A stretch of 64,000 nt of DNA, from positions 1-64,000 of the forward strand of contig CABUQW010000001.1 in assembly GCA_902493895.1 (NCBI GenBank), written 5' to 3'. The position numbers and the translations under genes are program-made. This document shows positions 50,247 to 58,774 of this stretch, one piece after another (within the stretch, counting starts at the first letter, position 1; every line of letters starts with the position of its first letter). The DNA is from an uncultured Collinsella sp. GTDB lineage: Bacteria > Actinomycetota > Coriobacteriia > Coriobacteriales > Coriobacteriaceae. Under the pieces are notes generated by a model. That model did no database searches, was not told where the DNA came from, and was given only the letters and a program-made list of their open reading frames with translations.

Positions 50247-51767
50247 GTGGCCCAAGAGACGTTTAGCGATCGCCTGCGACAGACTATGTCCGATCGCGAC
50301 GTTCGCCAGTCGGACGTAATCCGCGCATCGGAGATGCTCGGCAAAAAACTCGGCAAGAGTCAGATGAGCCAATATGTGAGCGGCAAGACGATCCCGCGGC
50401 GCGATGTGGCTGAGCTGCTCGCCCGTATTTTGGAGGTCGATGTTACCTGGCTGCTTGCCGGCGACGCCGATCAAGGCGAGGCATCATCACCCCGCAACGA
50501 TTCCAAGCCCGAACCCCATCCCTCAGCTCAAATTGCAAGGAGCACCACCATGCGTACTTTTTCTAAATCCACCAAGCTCGATAACGTCCTGTATGACGTG
50601 CGCGGTCCCGTCGTCGACGAGGCTGCCCGTATGGAGGACGAGGGCGAGCGCATCCTCAAGCTCAATATCGGCAACCCGGCGCCCTTCGGTTTCCGCACGC
50701 CCGACGAGGTCATCAAGGACATGCGCCAGCAGCTGCCCGACTGCGAAGGCTATTCCAACTCGCGCGGCTTGTTCTCCGCGCGCAAGGCGATCATGCAGTA
50801 TTCGCAGATCAAGGGCCTGCCCAACGTTCAGATGGAGCATATCTACACGGGCAACGGCGTGTCCGAGCTCATTCAGCTTTCGATGAACGCGCTGCTCGAC
50901 AATGGCGACGAGATTCTGATCCCCAGCCCTGACTATCCGCTCTGGACGGCGTGCGCAACCCTTGCCGGCGGTCATCCCGTACATTATTTGTGTGATGAGC
51001 AGGCGGATTGGTATCCCGACCTGGAGGATATGGAGTCCAAGATCACGAGCGCGACCAAAGCCCTCGTCATCATCAACCCTAACAACCCCACGGGTTCCGT
51101 CTATCCGCGTGAGGTGCTCGAGGGCATCGTTGAGGTTGCGCGCAGGCACCAGCTCATGATTTTTGCAGACGAGATTTACGACCGCCTGTGCATGGACGGC
51201 TATGAGCACGTCTCGATTGCCTCGCTCGCTCCCGATCTGCCCTGTGTCACCTTTAGCGGCCTTTCCAAGTCGCACATGATTGCGGGCTATCGTATTGGCT
51301 GGATGGTGCTTTCGGGCAACCAGCGCTGCATGAGCGACTTCATCATGGGTATCAACATGCTCTCCAACATGCGCCTGTGCTCCAACGTGCCGGCTCAGTC
51401 GATCGTTCAGACGGCACTCGGTGGTCATCAGTCCGTTAACGACTACATCCGTCCTGGCGGCCGTGTCTACGAGCAGCGCAACTTTGTGTATGAGGCGCTT
51501 AACAAGATTGACGGCATCTCGGTGGTTAAGCCGCGCGCGGCGTTCTACATCTTCCCCAAGATGGATGTGAAGAAGTTCAACATCACCGATGACGAGCAGT
51601 TCGCCCTTGACCTGCTGCACGAGAAGAAGATCCTGATCACGCGCGGCGGCGGCTTCAACTGGGCTGAGCCCGACCACTTCCGTATCGTGTACCTGCCGCG
51701 CATGGAAGTACTCAAAGAGTCCCTCGAAGACCTCGCCGACTTCTTTGACCATTACCGCCAGGCGTAA
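50247..51767 (+). CDS. XRE-family HTH fused to class I/II PLP aminotransferase (AlaT-like)
   Basis: 506 residues. Residues 1-75 are an XRE-type helix-turn-helix (DRLRQTMSDRDVRQSDVIRAS, QMSQYVSGKTIPRRD); a Pro/Ser-rich linker (~80-105) leads to a full aminotransferase fold. PLP residues: NPNNPTGS, the Asp in FADEIYDRL, the PLP Lys in FSGLSKSHMIAGYRIGW, and a late Arg (HFRIVYLPR). AlaT makes alanine from pyruvate and glutamate. Start GTG 50247 follows AAGGAGG; an ATG-led start further down would lose the HTH. The operator array upstream suggests self-control, probably sensing its metabolite or PLP. Confidence 0.88.
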   Translation: MAQETFSDRLRQTMSDRDVRQSDVIRASEMLGKKLGKSQMSQYVSGKTIPRRDVAELLARILEVDVTWLLAGDADQGEASSPRNDSKPEPHPSAQIARSTTMRTFSKSTKLDNVLYDVRGPVVDEAARMEDEGERILKLNIGNPAPFGFRTPDEVIKDMRQQLPDCEGYSNSRGLFSARKAIMQYSQIKGLPNVQMEHIYTGNGVSELIQLSMNALLDNGDEILIPSPDYPLWTACATLAGGHPVHYLCDEQADWYPDLEDMESKITSATKALVIINPNNPTGSVYPREVLEGIVEVARRHQLMIFADEIYDRLCMDGYEHVSIASLAPDLPCVTFSGLSKSHMIAGYRIGWMVLSGNQRCMSDFIMGINMLSNMRLCSNVPAQSIVQTALGGHQSVNDYIRPGGRVYEQRNFVYEALNKIDGISVVKPRAAFYIFPKMDVKKFNITDDEQFALDLLHEKKILITRGGGFNWAEPDHFRIVYLPRMEVLKESLEDLADFFDHYRQA

Positions 51768-51788
51768 CGGCAAAGGTAGCCTGTAATG

Positions 51789-51829
51789 AAACGGTCGGCC
51801 CGCAACGGATGCGGGCCGACCGTTTTCTG
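51789..51829 (+). terminator. Strong intrinsic terminator after the aminotransferase gene
   Basis: Arms 51789-51804 (AAACGGTCGGCCCGCA) and 51810-51825 are perfectly complementary, followed by T residues. Confidence 0.9.
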
Positions 51830-51895
51830 TCTAAGCCCGTGCTGTTAGCGCTTGTCTCGTTGAGCGGGCGAGGTTCGCGCGTGAGCGGCTAGTTC

Positions 51896-51912
51896 TATTC
51901 CAAAATGGAATA
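51896..51912. promoter_or_regulatory. Operator candidate at the start of the amidohydrolase operon
   Basis: Perfect arms TATTCCA and TGGAATA around AAA (51896-51912), overlapping a -10-like TACAAT (51911-51916). This placement suits a repressor. It is 82 bases before the first gene. Confidence 0.55.
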
Positions 51913-51993
51913 CAATGGGCTTAAGCTGGAATTGATGTCCGGGTACCTGCTTTTCTAGAATGTTTTCAACAAGATGAAAGGCGGTTCCAACCA

Positions 51994-53028
51994 ATGATTA
52001 TCGATGCAAATTCCTACTGGTTCGACGAGCGCATCTTTCATGACGAGACGCTCTGCGAACAGTTTTTGGCCGAGGTACCCCGCGCCTATGACACCGAAGG
52101 CTATCTGACCATGAATTCCGCCGGCAAACGACAGATCGTGATCGAGATGCCCGCCGGTTCTCCGGGTCTTAACTACATTGAGGGCGACTACACCCTCGAG
52201 AAGCGCTTGGCCGATATGGATGAGGCGGGGGTCGACAAGGCGATCCTCAAGCTCCCCGGCTGTCACGAGTGGATGTCGCTCGAGATGTGCCGGCGTTTCA
52301 ACGACGGTATGGCTGCTGACGCGAAGGCGTCAAGTGGCCGTCTGATTCCGCTTGTCGCTGTGCCGCCCTTTGGCACCAAAGCGAATTTGGAGGAGCTCGA
52401 CCGCAGGCTCGACGATGGTTTTGCGGGTGTGCAGCTCTGCGCTCACTACGGCAAGCGCTATCTCGACGACCAGGTCTTCTCGAGCTTTTTCGAGCACCTG
52501 AACGAACGCCATGTCACCGTTTACGTGCACCATGTTCCCGTGCCGGTCGAGAACGAGTCGCTTCTCGCGTACGACAACCTTCGCCGCTCTTATGGCCGCT
52601 GCGTCGACCAAACTACGGCGATCGGCCGAGAGATCTTTGGTGATTTCTTTGAGCGCTACCCCAATATCAAGATGGTCCACTCCATGCTCGGCGGCGCATA
52701 CTTTGCGTTCAAGGAGATGCTGCTGCCTCATGGCCCCAAGCGCCCTGATGCTTCTGGCCGTTTTCAGGTCGATACCGAGACCGTTTCCAGGCACCTCGAG
52801 AACAACATCTATTTCGACATGTCCCATGCTCAGCCTTGGGGCAAGACACTCCTCGCCTGTGCGGTTGACGTGCTGGGTGCAGACCATATTGTTTTTGGCA
52901 CGAGCTATCCCGTTAAACGCGAGTGGCTCACCGAGGGTGTCGCCTGCGTTCGCGCTGCAAATCTGAGCGATACAGACAGCGACCTTGTGCTTGGCGGTAC
53001 AGCGCAGCAACTGTACGGTGTCGAGTGA
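51994..53028 (+). CDS. Amidohydrolase family protein (ACMSD-like TIM barrel)
   Basis: 344 residues. The metal-dependent amidohydrolase_2 fold is suggested by MIIDANSYW, LAVPPFG-type barrel strands, VYVHHVPVP (metal His pair), KMVHSMLGG (third His) and DHIVFGTSYP (a Thr in place of the expected Asp region GSDYP). The last is unusual: family members mostly have GSDYP. First gene of a four-gene operon; the two ceramidase-fold genes and the PTS transporter follow at short gaps. The substrate is likely an intermediate released by them. RBS AAAGGCGG. Confidence 0.8.
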   Translation: MIIDANSYWFDERIFHDETLCEQFLAEVPRAYDTEGYLTMNSAGKRQIVIEMPAGSPGLNYIEGDYTLEKRLADMDEAGVDKAILKLPGCHEWMSLEMCRRFNDGMAADAKASSGRLIPLVAVPPFGTKANLEELDRRLDDGFAGVQLCAHYGKRYLDDQVFSSFFEHLNERHVTVYVHHVPVPVENESLLAYDNLRRSYGRCVDQTTAIGREIFGDFFERYPNIKMVHSMLGGAYFAFKEMLLPHGPKRPDASGRFQVDTETVSRHLENNIYFDMSHAQPWGKTLLACAVDVLGADHIVFGTSYPVKREWLTEGVACVRAANLSDTDSDLVLGGTAQQLYGVE

Positions 53029-53054
53029 GCGGCAATCAGAGGGGAGTATCTGCC

Positions 53055-54302
53055 ATGGACGAAGGAGAGATGAGGGCTGGGGCCGCTCGTGTGGCCATCG
53101 ATCTTGGGGACGTGTTGCCGTTCGACGGTTTCGACGAACTCCGTCATGAGGTCTTCGCCCGTGCCCTTATCATCGAGGGAACGGGGCGACGCGCCTGCGT
53201 CCTTTCGCTTGAGGTCACCTCGATCGCTCCGGCTCTACTCGCCGATCTGCGTGAGATTGTTGAGGATGCCGCCAATTGCAGCGGTGCTTATTCTTGGGTG
53301 GTTCCTACCCACACGTTTTCCATGCCTCACGTCCGCACTCCCGGGCATCTTGCCGACGATGCTACCCGCAATCGCAACGAGCGCTATCGCGCAGCACTCG
53401 TCGCTGCCGCCCGCACGGCTGTCGAGCGCGCTGTTGCGGGCATTCGCTCCGTCACTCTCGCCACTGTGGAGGGCGAATGCCCCGTGAACGTTAATCGCGA
53501 CATCGAGACGCCTGCCGGCTGGTGGTTGGGCTCGAATCCCAGGGGGTTTGCCGACCACACGATGCCCGTACTCGCCATAAGGGATGCCGGGGGCGAGTAT
53601 GTTGCCGTGCTCGCGACGGCGGACGTTCAGTCCTCCGTGCTCGACGGGTCGCGCGACTCCGAGGGGAGGCGCATGGCGAGCGGAGACCTCTTTGGTTTTG
53701 CCGCCATGTCACTCGAGCGCGAGCTGGGCGGCGTTGCCCTGTTGCTGCCAGGCGCCGCGGGCGACCAAAGTCCGGCGGAGCGCGCCATGAACGTCATGTT
53801 CGATGCGGCCGGCGTTAAGCAGACGGTCGATGCCCATGAGGACGGATACCGCATGCTGCACCAGCAGGGGCAGGCCTTGGGCGATGCTTTAATCGAGACC
53901 GCTCGCATGGCGCGTGAGGATGACGCTACCGGCATCGATGCCCGCACGGTCGACGTTCTCCTGCCCGCTCAGACACGCGCCGATTTTCACTCTTTGGCTC
54001 CGCACCGAACGTATGAGTTTCATGCCGCTGGCGAGCAGCGCACGAGGGTCTATCTGCTCCGACTGGGAAACGTCGAGCTTGTCGGCGTACAACCCGAGGT
54101 CTCGAGTGCATTCGGCGCCACTGTGCGCGCCGCTCGGTCCGGCTCTGTGTTCTTTGCCACGCTCGTCAACGGCGGACAGAAGTACCTACCGGCTCCCGAC
54201 GCGTACGAAAAGATCACCTATGAGGCCATGAACTCCGGTTTTGCCGCCGGATCCCATGAGCGCCTCGTCGAAATCATCATTGCCGCCTTGAATGCGGCGT
54301 GA
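53055..54302 (+). CDS. Neutral-ceramidase-fold protein, possibly inactive
   Basis: 415 residues. Resembles neutral/alkaline non-lysosomal ceramidases: PTHTFSMPHVR (first metal His pair region), GAAGDQSP (the nucleophile-adjacent GDxSP motif), and a late NGGQKYLPAPDAYE (the G-Y-x-P-Y-E metal-ligand segment). The middle segment where the second metal His should be reads LATADVQSSVL, without His. It may be catalytically altered or act on a different amide. No signal peptide, so cytosolic. ATG 53055 follows GGGGAG at eight bases. 26 bases after the amidohydrolase. Confidence 0.75.
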   Translation: MDEGEMRAGAARVAIDLGDVLPFDGFDELRHEVFARALIIEGTGRRACVLSLEVTSIAPALLADLREIVEDAANCSGAYSWVVPTHTFSMPHVRTPGHLADDATRNRNERYRAALVAAARTAVERAVAGIRSVTLATVEGECPVNVNRDIETPAGWWLGSNPRGFADHTMPVLAIRDAGGEYVAVLATADVQSSVLDGSRDSEGRRMASGDLFGFAAMSLERELGGVALLLPGAAGDQSPAERAMNVMFDAAGVKQTVDAHEDGYRMLHQQGQALGDALIETARMAREDDATGIDARTVDVLLPAQTRADFHSLAPHRTYEFHAAGEQRTRVYLLRLGNVELVGVQPEVSSAFGATVRAARSGSVFFATLVNGGQKYLPAPDAYEKITYEAMNSGFAAGSHERLVEIIIAALNAA

Positions 54303-54320
54303 CACAGAAGGAGAACGTGC

Positions 54321-55439
54321 ATGAACATTGGACACGCGCGCCGCAAAATCACCCCACAGGGCGACATCTACCTGATTGGCTACCGCAATCTTCCCAACCG
54401 TCTTGAACCTGCGACGGGCGTCCATGACGACGTCTTCGCCAACGCCATTCTCTTCCAGCAAGGCGAACGTGAAGTGTTTCTCTTTAATGCCGATGTCCTC
54501 GAGTTCGAGGAAAGCATGGCCGAGGAAGTCAAGACAATGCTCGCCGAGCGCTACGGCATTGACCGTGATTGCGTCCTGCTCTCGGCGACGCACGACCATA
54601 CTTCAATCGTCGCTTACCACCGCAGCTGGTGGACGGGAAAGTTCGACGAGAACTACTACCGCTGGTTCCTCGATACCATTTGCCAATGCTTTGAGGAGTG
54701 CCGCGCCAACGCACAGCCCGCGATTTGTCGCTTGGGCAAGCGGGTCATCACCGGTTTCTACGACAACCGCATCATCCCAGGTGAACTCGCCGACAATGAG
54801 GTCATTGTCGTATCGTTCTTCGATACCGAAGGCAAGCCATTTGCGGGCTTTGTGAACTGGGCGGTGCATTCCGCTTGCGTCGGACCCGACTGCACGGAGC
54901 TCACGAGCGAACTCGCCGGTCTCACCGGCAAAAAGCTCGCTCAGAGTCTTGGTTACTATCCGGCCATGGTCGTCGGTGCTGCTGGCGACTGTAGCGACCG
55001 CAATTTTCGCCAGGGACGCGGCATTCCCGAGGTCGAGCGCGTTTCGACCGGTCTTGCCGAGGCGATTTCCCAGATCAAGCTCGATCGCGAGGTCGTTCTC
55101 GACCGCATCGAGCCTCAGACGTTCTATCACACCGTTGCCCATGACGACTTTTCGCTCACGCTTAAGTGTGCCGTCATCAGTTTGGGCGGCCTGCATCTCT
55201 TTGTGTTCCCGAGTGAGCTCGGCAGCGACTTGGGTATTCGCATGAAGCGCGAATGCCCGGTCGAGGGAATAGTTTGCGGTTACACCAACGGCTATTTCGA
55301 GTATTTCCTTCCGGCACGCGAGTACGGCCTCTCCTTTGAGACCGAGCGTACTCAGATTCCCCAGGGCGAACCGGAACGTCTGTGTGACAAGTTCTGCCAG
55401 ACGACGAGACTTCTCGGCGCAGCAGATTCGCGTTTGTAG
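54321..55439 (+). CDS. Neutral-ceramidase-fold hydrolase
   Basis: 372 residues, paralogue of the previous gene. It keeps ATHDHTS (first His motif), NWAVHSACVG (second metal His, missing in its neighbour), GAAGDCSDRN and the late NGYFEYFLPAREYG...E with Tyr/Glu ligands. The fold normally cleaves amide-linked acyl groups. Real substrates of the cytosolic bacterial members are unknown, and the PTS gene 193 bases downstream implies that a sugar phosphate with an amide (for example an N-acyl amino sugar) is a reasonable guess. ATG 54321 follows AGAAGGAGAACGTGC. Confidence 0.8.
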   Translation: MNIGHARRKITPQGDIYLIGYRNLPNRLEPATGVHDDVFANAILFQQGEREVFLFNADVLEFEESMAEEVKTMLAERYGIDRDCVLLSATHDHTSIVAYHRSWWTGKFDENYYRWFLDTICQCFEECRANAQPAICRLGKRVITGFYDNRIIPGELADNEVIVVSFFDTEGKPFAGFVNWAVHSACVGPDCTELTSELAGLTGKKLAQSLGYYPAMVVGAAGDCSDRNFRQGRGIPEVERVSTGLAEAISQIKLDREVVLDRIEPQTFYHTVAHDDFSLTLKCAVISLGGLHLFVFPSELGSDLGIRMKRECPVEGIVCGYTNGYFEYFLPAREYGLSFETERTQIPQGEPERLCDKFCQTTRLLGAADSRL

Positions 55440-55632
55440 ACCTGATTGCGTGACATGGGCCAATGAGGCTCGCCGCCATGTGATCGGCATCTTCCATCTT
55501 CTCTGCCGTTTCGCATCCCGGGCGTACGTGCGTCCGCGGATTTCAAAGGGGGAAGTGGGTTCCTTGCCCTCCCACGTCGACTACGGAGGCATGAAATCGA
55601 TGCTATACCCCGCTCAGAAAAAGGAGAATTCC

Positions 55633-57075
55633 ATGAAATACCAGAAGCTTTGCGATGAAATCATCACAAAGGTCGGTGGTCGAGACAATGTGTTAGACGT
55701 GAGCCACTGCATTACGCGTCTCCGCTTCCACCTCAAGGATGAATCGCTCGCCCAGACCAATGAGCTTAAGGCGACGAAGGGCGTCGTTGACGTCATCCAG
55801 GCCGGCGGACAGTATCAGGTCGTGATTGGTGCCACTGTCGAGGCCGTCTACAACGACCTTGTTCAGATTGGCGGGTTCGACTCCAAACCCGCACTCGATA
55901 TCGATGAAGGCGACGACGTCAAAAAGGGCGATCCATTTTCGCGTCTGCTGGCCATCATCTCCGAGATTCTGCAACCGGTTCTTGGCGTGCTTATGGCCGG
56001 TGGCTTTATCAAGTCGATGCTCGCGCTCTGCACGGTTGCCGGTTGGCTTGCCAAGGACAGCAATACGTATGTGACGCTCTCGGCAATCGGAGATTCGGTC
56101 TTCTATTACTTTCCGCTAATCATTGGCTGGACGTCGGCCAAGAAGTTCGGACTTAAGCCCGTTATGGGAATGGCGCTCGGCGGTATCCTCGTCTATCCGA
56201 CGCTCGTTGCCCTTATGGGCGGAGATCCGCTCTACACGCTCGGCGCCGGTACGGTCTTCGAGTCCAATGTCTACGGTGATATTTTTGGCATCCCGCTGAT
56301 CATGCAGAATTACTCATCGACGATTCTGCCTGCGATCTTTATCGTCTGGATTGCCTCCAAGGTGCACAAGGCCCTTTCTAACGCGCTGCCCGCGCTTGTG
56401 AGCTCGTTCTTCTCCAACATCCTGACGCTCCTCATTTGCGGCATCCTTGGCCTGCTTGTGGTCGGTCCGGTCATGACGGTCCTCTCCAACATCGTTGCCC
56501 AGATCATTCTGATGCTCATCAACTTCCAACCCGCCATCGCCGGCTTCGTCATCGGCACGTTCTGGAGCCTGCTCGTCATGTTCGGCCTGCACTGGGGCAT
56601 CATCCCGCTGTGGTTCCTCGATGTCGCAACCTACGGCTATGACCTCATTAACCCGCTCGTGTATGCAGGCGGTTGTGCCATCGCCGGCGCTGTGCTTGGC
56701 ATGATCATCCGAACCAAGGACTCCGAGGAAAATGCTGCCGTCAACATTCCCGCCCTTGTCTCTTCGATTTTCGGTGTCAACGAGCCTGCGCTTTACGCCA
56801 TCTTGCTGCCGCGTAAGCGCCTTATGTGGGCAACCTTTATTTCCGCTGGTGTAGGCGGCGCCATTGCCGGCCTCATGGGTGCCAAGCTCTATGCCTTCGG
56901 CGCCTCCGGCCCGCTCGGTTTCCCGAGCTTTATTAACCCTGCCGGCATCGACACGGGCTTTATCGGCCTTGTCATCTCCGGTGTGGTCGCTTTCGTTCTG
57001 GCTCTTGTCGCCGCTATGGTGATCGGTACCAAGAAGGACGAGGGCGGTAAGGCACTCAACATCTCGGTGGACTAG
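55633..57075 (+). CDS. PTS EIIBC sugar transporter (beta-glucoside/sucrose-type)
   Basis: 480 residues. The N-terminal EIIB domain has the phosphorylated cysteine in VSHCITRLRFHL (~residue 25). EIIC (from ~100) has about ten membrane segments, with LPRKRLM and FGVNEPALYAILLP near the end. There is no EIIA domain. It needs a partner EIIA elsewhere. It imports and phosphorylates a sugar feeding the two ceramidase-fold and one amidohydrolase enzymes. ATG 55633 follows AAAAGGAG; the long 5' extension to 55336 is rejected. A strong terminator follows. Confidence 0.9.
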   Translation: MKYQKLCDEIITKVGGRDNVLDVSHCITRLRFHLKDESLAQTNELKATKGVVDVIQAGGQYQVVIGATVEAVYNDLVQIGGFDSKPALDIDEGDDVKKGDPFSRLLAIISEILQPVLGVLMAGGFIKSMLALCTVAGWLAKDSNTYVTLSAIGDSVFYYFPLIIGWTSAKKFGLKPVMGMALGGILVYPTLVALMGGDPLYTLGAGTVFESNVYGDIFGIPLIMQNYSSTILPAIFIVWIASKVHKALSNALPALVSSFFSNILTLLICGILGLLVVGPVMTVLSNIVAQIILMLINFQPAIAGFVIGTFWSLLVMFGLHWGIIPLWFLDVATYGYDLINPLVYAGGCAIAGAVLGMIIRTKDSEENAAVNIPALVSSIFGVNEPALYAILLPRKRLMWATFISAGVGGAIAGLMGAKLYAFGASGPLGFPSFINPAGIDTGFIGLVISGVVAFVLALVAAMVIGTKKDEGGKALNISVD

Positions 57076-57095
57076 TCTTTCTGCGCACTTTGATT

Positions 57096-57136
57096 AAATA
57101 TGCCTCGGACGGCGACGTGCTGCCCGAGGCATATTT
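57096..57136. terminator. Bidirectional terminator after the PTS gene
   Basis: Perfect 13-base arms AAATATGCCTCGG (57096-57108) and CCGAGGCATATTT (57124-57136). It ends the operon and also lies 3' of the convergent LysR gene. Confidence 0.85.
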
Positions 57137-57198
57137 GTGTTTCGTGCCGCTGTCATCGTGTTTGCGGTCACAAGTCTGCGGTTGTGGAGCAGCGGGGA

Positions 57199-58122
57199 TT
57201 ATGACGGTCGTGCCGCGATGGAAGACGCACGGTCGCCCTGCAGGAGCTGACGGTAGGGGAGGAAGCCAATGAACGAGACGACCGCCTGCGAGTGCGCGGC
57301 GTTTCGCTTGAGGTAGAGCCTGACCTCGGAGGTCGTCGCGGGCTCGAGCGGCACCAGGGCTACCTTTCCGCTGGCGAGCGATTCCGTCGGCTTGCGCATG
57401 AGGAATGAGACGCCGGCGCCGCGCGCGACAAGGGAGATGATGTTCTCGGCTCGTTTGCCGGTGAACGTAACACGTGGGCCAAATCCAGCTTCGCGACAAA
57501 GGGAAAGGACGAGCTCGCTTACGAACGAGCCTTGGGGAAGCATGAGGAAATTCTCGTCGATAAGGTCGCCTATCTCGACGGTGTCACGTTCGGCGAGCGG
57601 ATGGTCGAGTGGAAGGACGGCCACGAGCCGGTCGGTCGTAAAGGGAATCTTTTTGAACTCCGGCTCGATGGCGCCGCCGTCACGGATGAAGGCCAGGTCA
57701 ATGTCCTCGTGCAGGAGCATGCGCTTGAGTGTGTCGCCCTCGCCCTCGATGAGCTCAACAGAATATGAGGGGTTCGCCTGCTGAAAATCGATGACGGCGT
57801 CCGTGATCCCATAAGGGGCCATAATGGGGATAGAACCTACGATGAGGTGCTCGAGCGGCTCACCTGCGCCTATTTGAATGGCGGCAAGATAGCGGTGCTG
57901 AAGCGTCGCAATTTTTTGCGCATAGGGGAGGAGCGCTTCACCTTGCGCGGTGAGTGTTACGTGGCGCTGGCTTCGATCGATGAGCTTGCAGCCGAGTTCG
58001 TGCTCCATTGCCATGATGTGCTTGGAGAGGGTTGATTGCGACATGAAAAGCAGTTCCGCCGCATCAAGAAACGTGCGTGACTGCGCTAAGATGGCGAATT
58101 CGCCAAAGCGGCTGATATCCAT
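57199..58122 (-). CDS. LysR family transcriptional regulator
   Basis: 307 residues. The HTH contains RTFLDAAELLFMSQSTLSKHIMAME, with an effector domain of ~230 residues. It is convergent with the PTS operon, the likely regulon, although its own gene is transcribed after the canonical deformylase (36 bases downstream of it). A link to the operator at 51896 is a guess. RBS TAGGGAGG precedes the ATG. Effector not known. Confidence 0.9.
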   Translation of the reverse strand: MDISRFGEFAILAQSRTFLDAAELLFMSQSTLSKHIMAMEHELGCKLIDRSQRHVTLTAQGEALLPYAQKIATLQHRYLAAIQIGAGEPLEHLIVGSIPIMAPYGITDAVIDFQQANPSYSVELIEGEGDTLKRMLLHEDIDLAFIRDGGAIEPEFKKIPFTTDRLVAVLPLDHPLAERDTVEIGDLIDENFLMLPQGSFVSELVLSLCREAGFGPRVTFTGKRAENIISLVARGAGVSFLMRKPTESLASGKVALVPLEPATTSEVRLYLKRNAAHSQAVVSFIGFLPYRQLLQGDRASSIAARPS

Positions 58123-58158
58123 AGGGAGGCCTCCGGTACCCTCATTTTGGCAGGTGGC

Positions 58159-58569
58159 CTAAACCACGACGCCATTGCAGTGGTCGATTTCGTGCTGGAT
58201 GATCTCGGCGGTGTAGCCCGAGAAGTTTTTGATGCGGTGAACGAAGTTCTCGTCCAAATACTCAACCTTAATGCGGCGATAGCGGGTACAGGGACGCTCG
58301 CCGATCAGCGAGAGGCATCCTTCGCTCGTCTGATAGGCATTGACCTGCTCAATAATTTGAGGGTTGTACATCAGGAGTGTCCTGTTGCCGTCCTTTACGC
58401 AGATGATGCGTTTGCGCACGCCGATCATGTTGGCGGCGAGGCCCACGCACTCGCGCTCATGCTCGTGGAGTGTATCTAGGAGATCCTGCCCGGTCGCGGC
58501 GTCTTCGAGGCCGGCGTCTTCGGAGGGCAGGCGTAAAAAGAACTCGGACTTCATGATTGGTTTAATCAT
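58159..58569 (-). CDS. def: Peptide deformylase
   Basis: 136 residues, small-type PDF. It removes the formyl group from nascent proteins. All three motifs are canonical: CVGLAANMIG (GxGLAAxQ with N-M), EGCLS (metal Cys) and HEIDH (two metal His plus the catalytic Glu). ATG 58569 follows GAGGAGCCCGCC. Compare the altered copy at 42179-42598. It is followed by the LysR gene and may be cotranscribed with it. Confidence 0.92.
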   Translation of the reverse strand: MIKPIMKSEFFLRLPSEDAGLEDAATGQDLLDTLHEHERECVGLAANMIGVRKRIICVKDGNRTLLMYNPQIIEQVNAYQTSEGCLSLIGERPCTRYRRIKVEYLDENFVHRIKNFSGYTAEIIQHEIDHCNGVVV

Positions 58570-58774
58570 GGCGGGCTCCTCATGTCTTATGCTTTCGTGG
58601 ACTTTTAATAATAGCGCGGAAGGAAAGCCATGCGTCCGCGTTACAATCTTTCGATGTTGGACCATGTTGCCAGATTCGTCGTGTACGGCGTCTGGCGTAA
58701 GTCTAGGGCTCATTTTTCGCCCTGGACCGTTCCTCTGGGGCGATGCGACTGTCGTTCCAAGAGGAAGGAAATGC

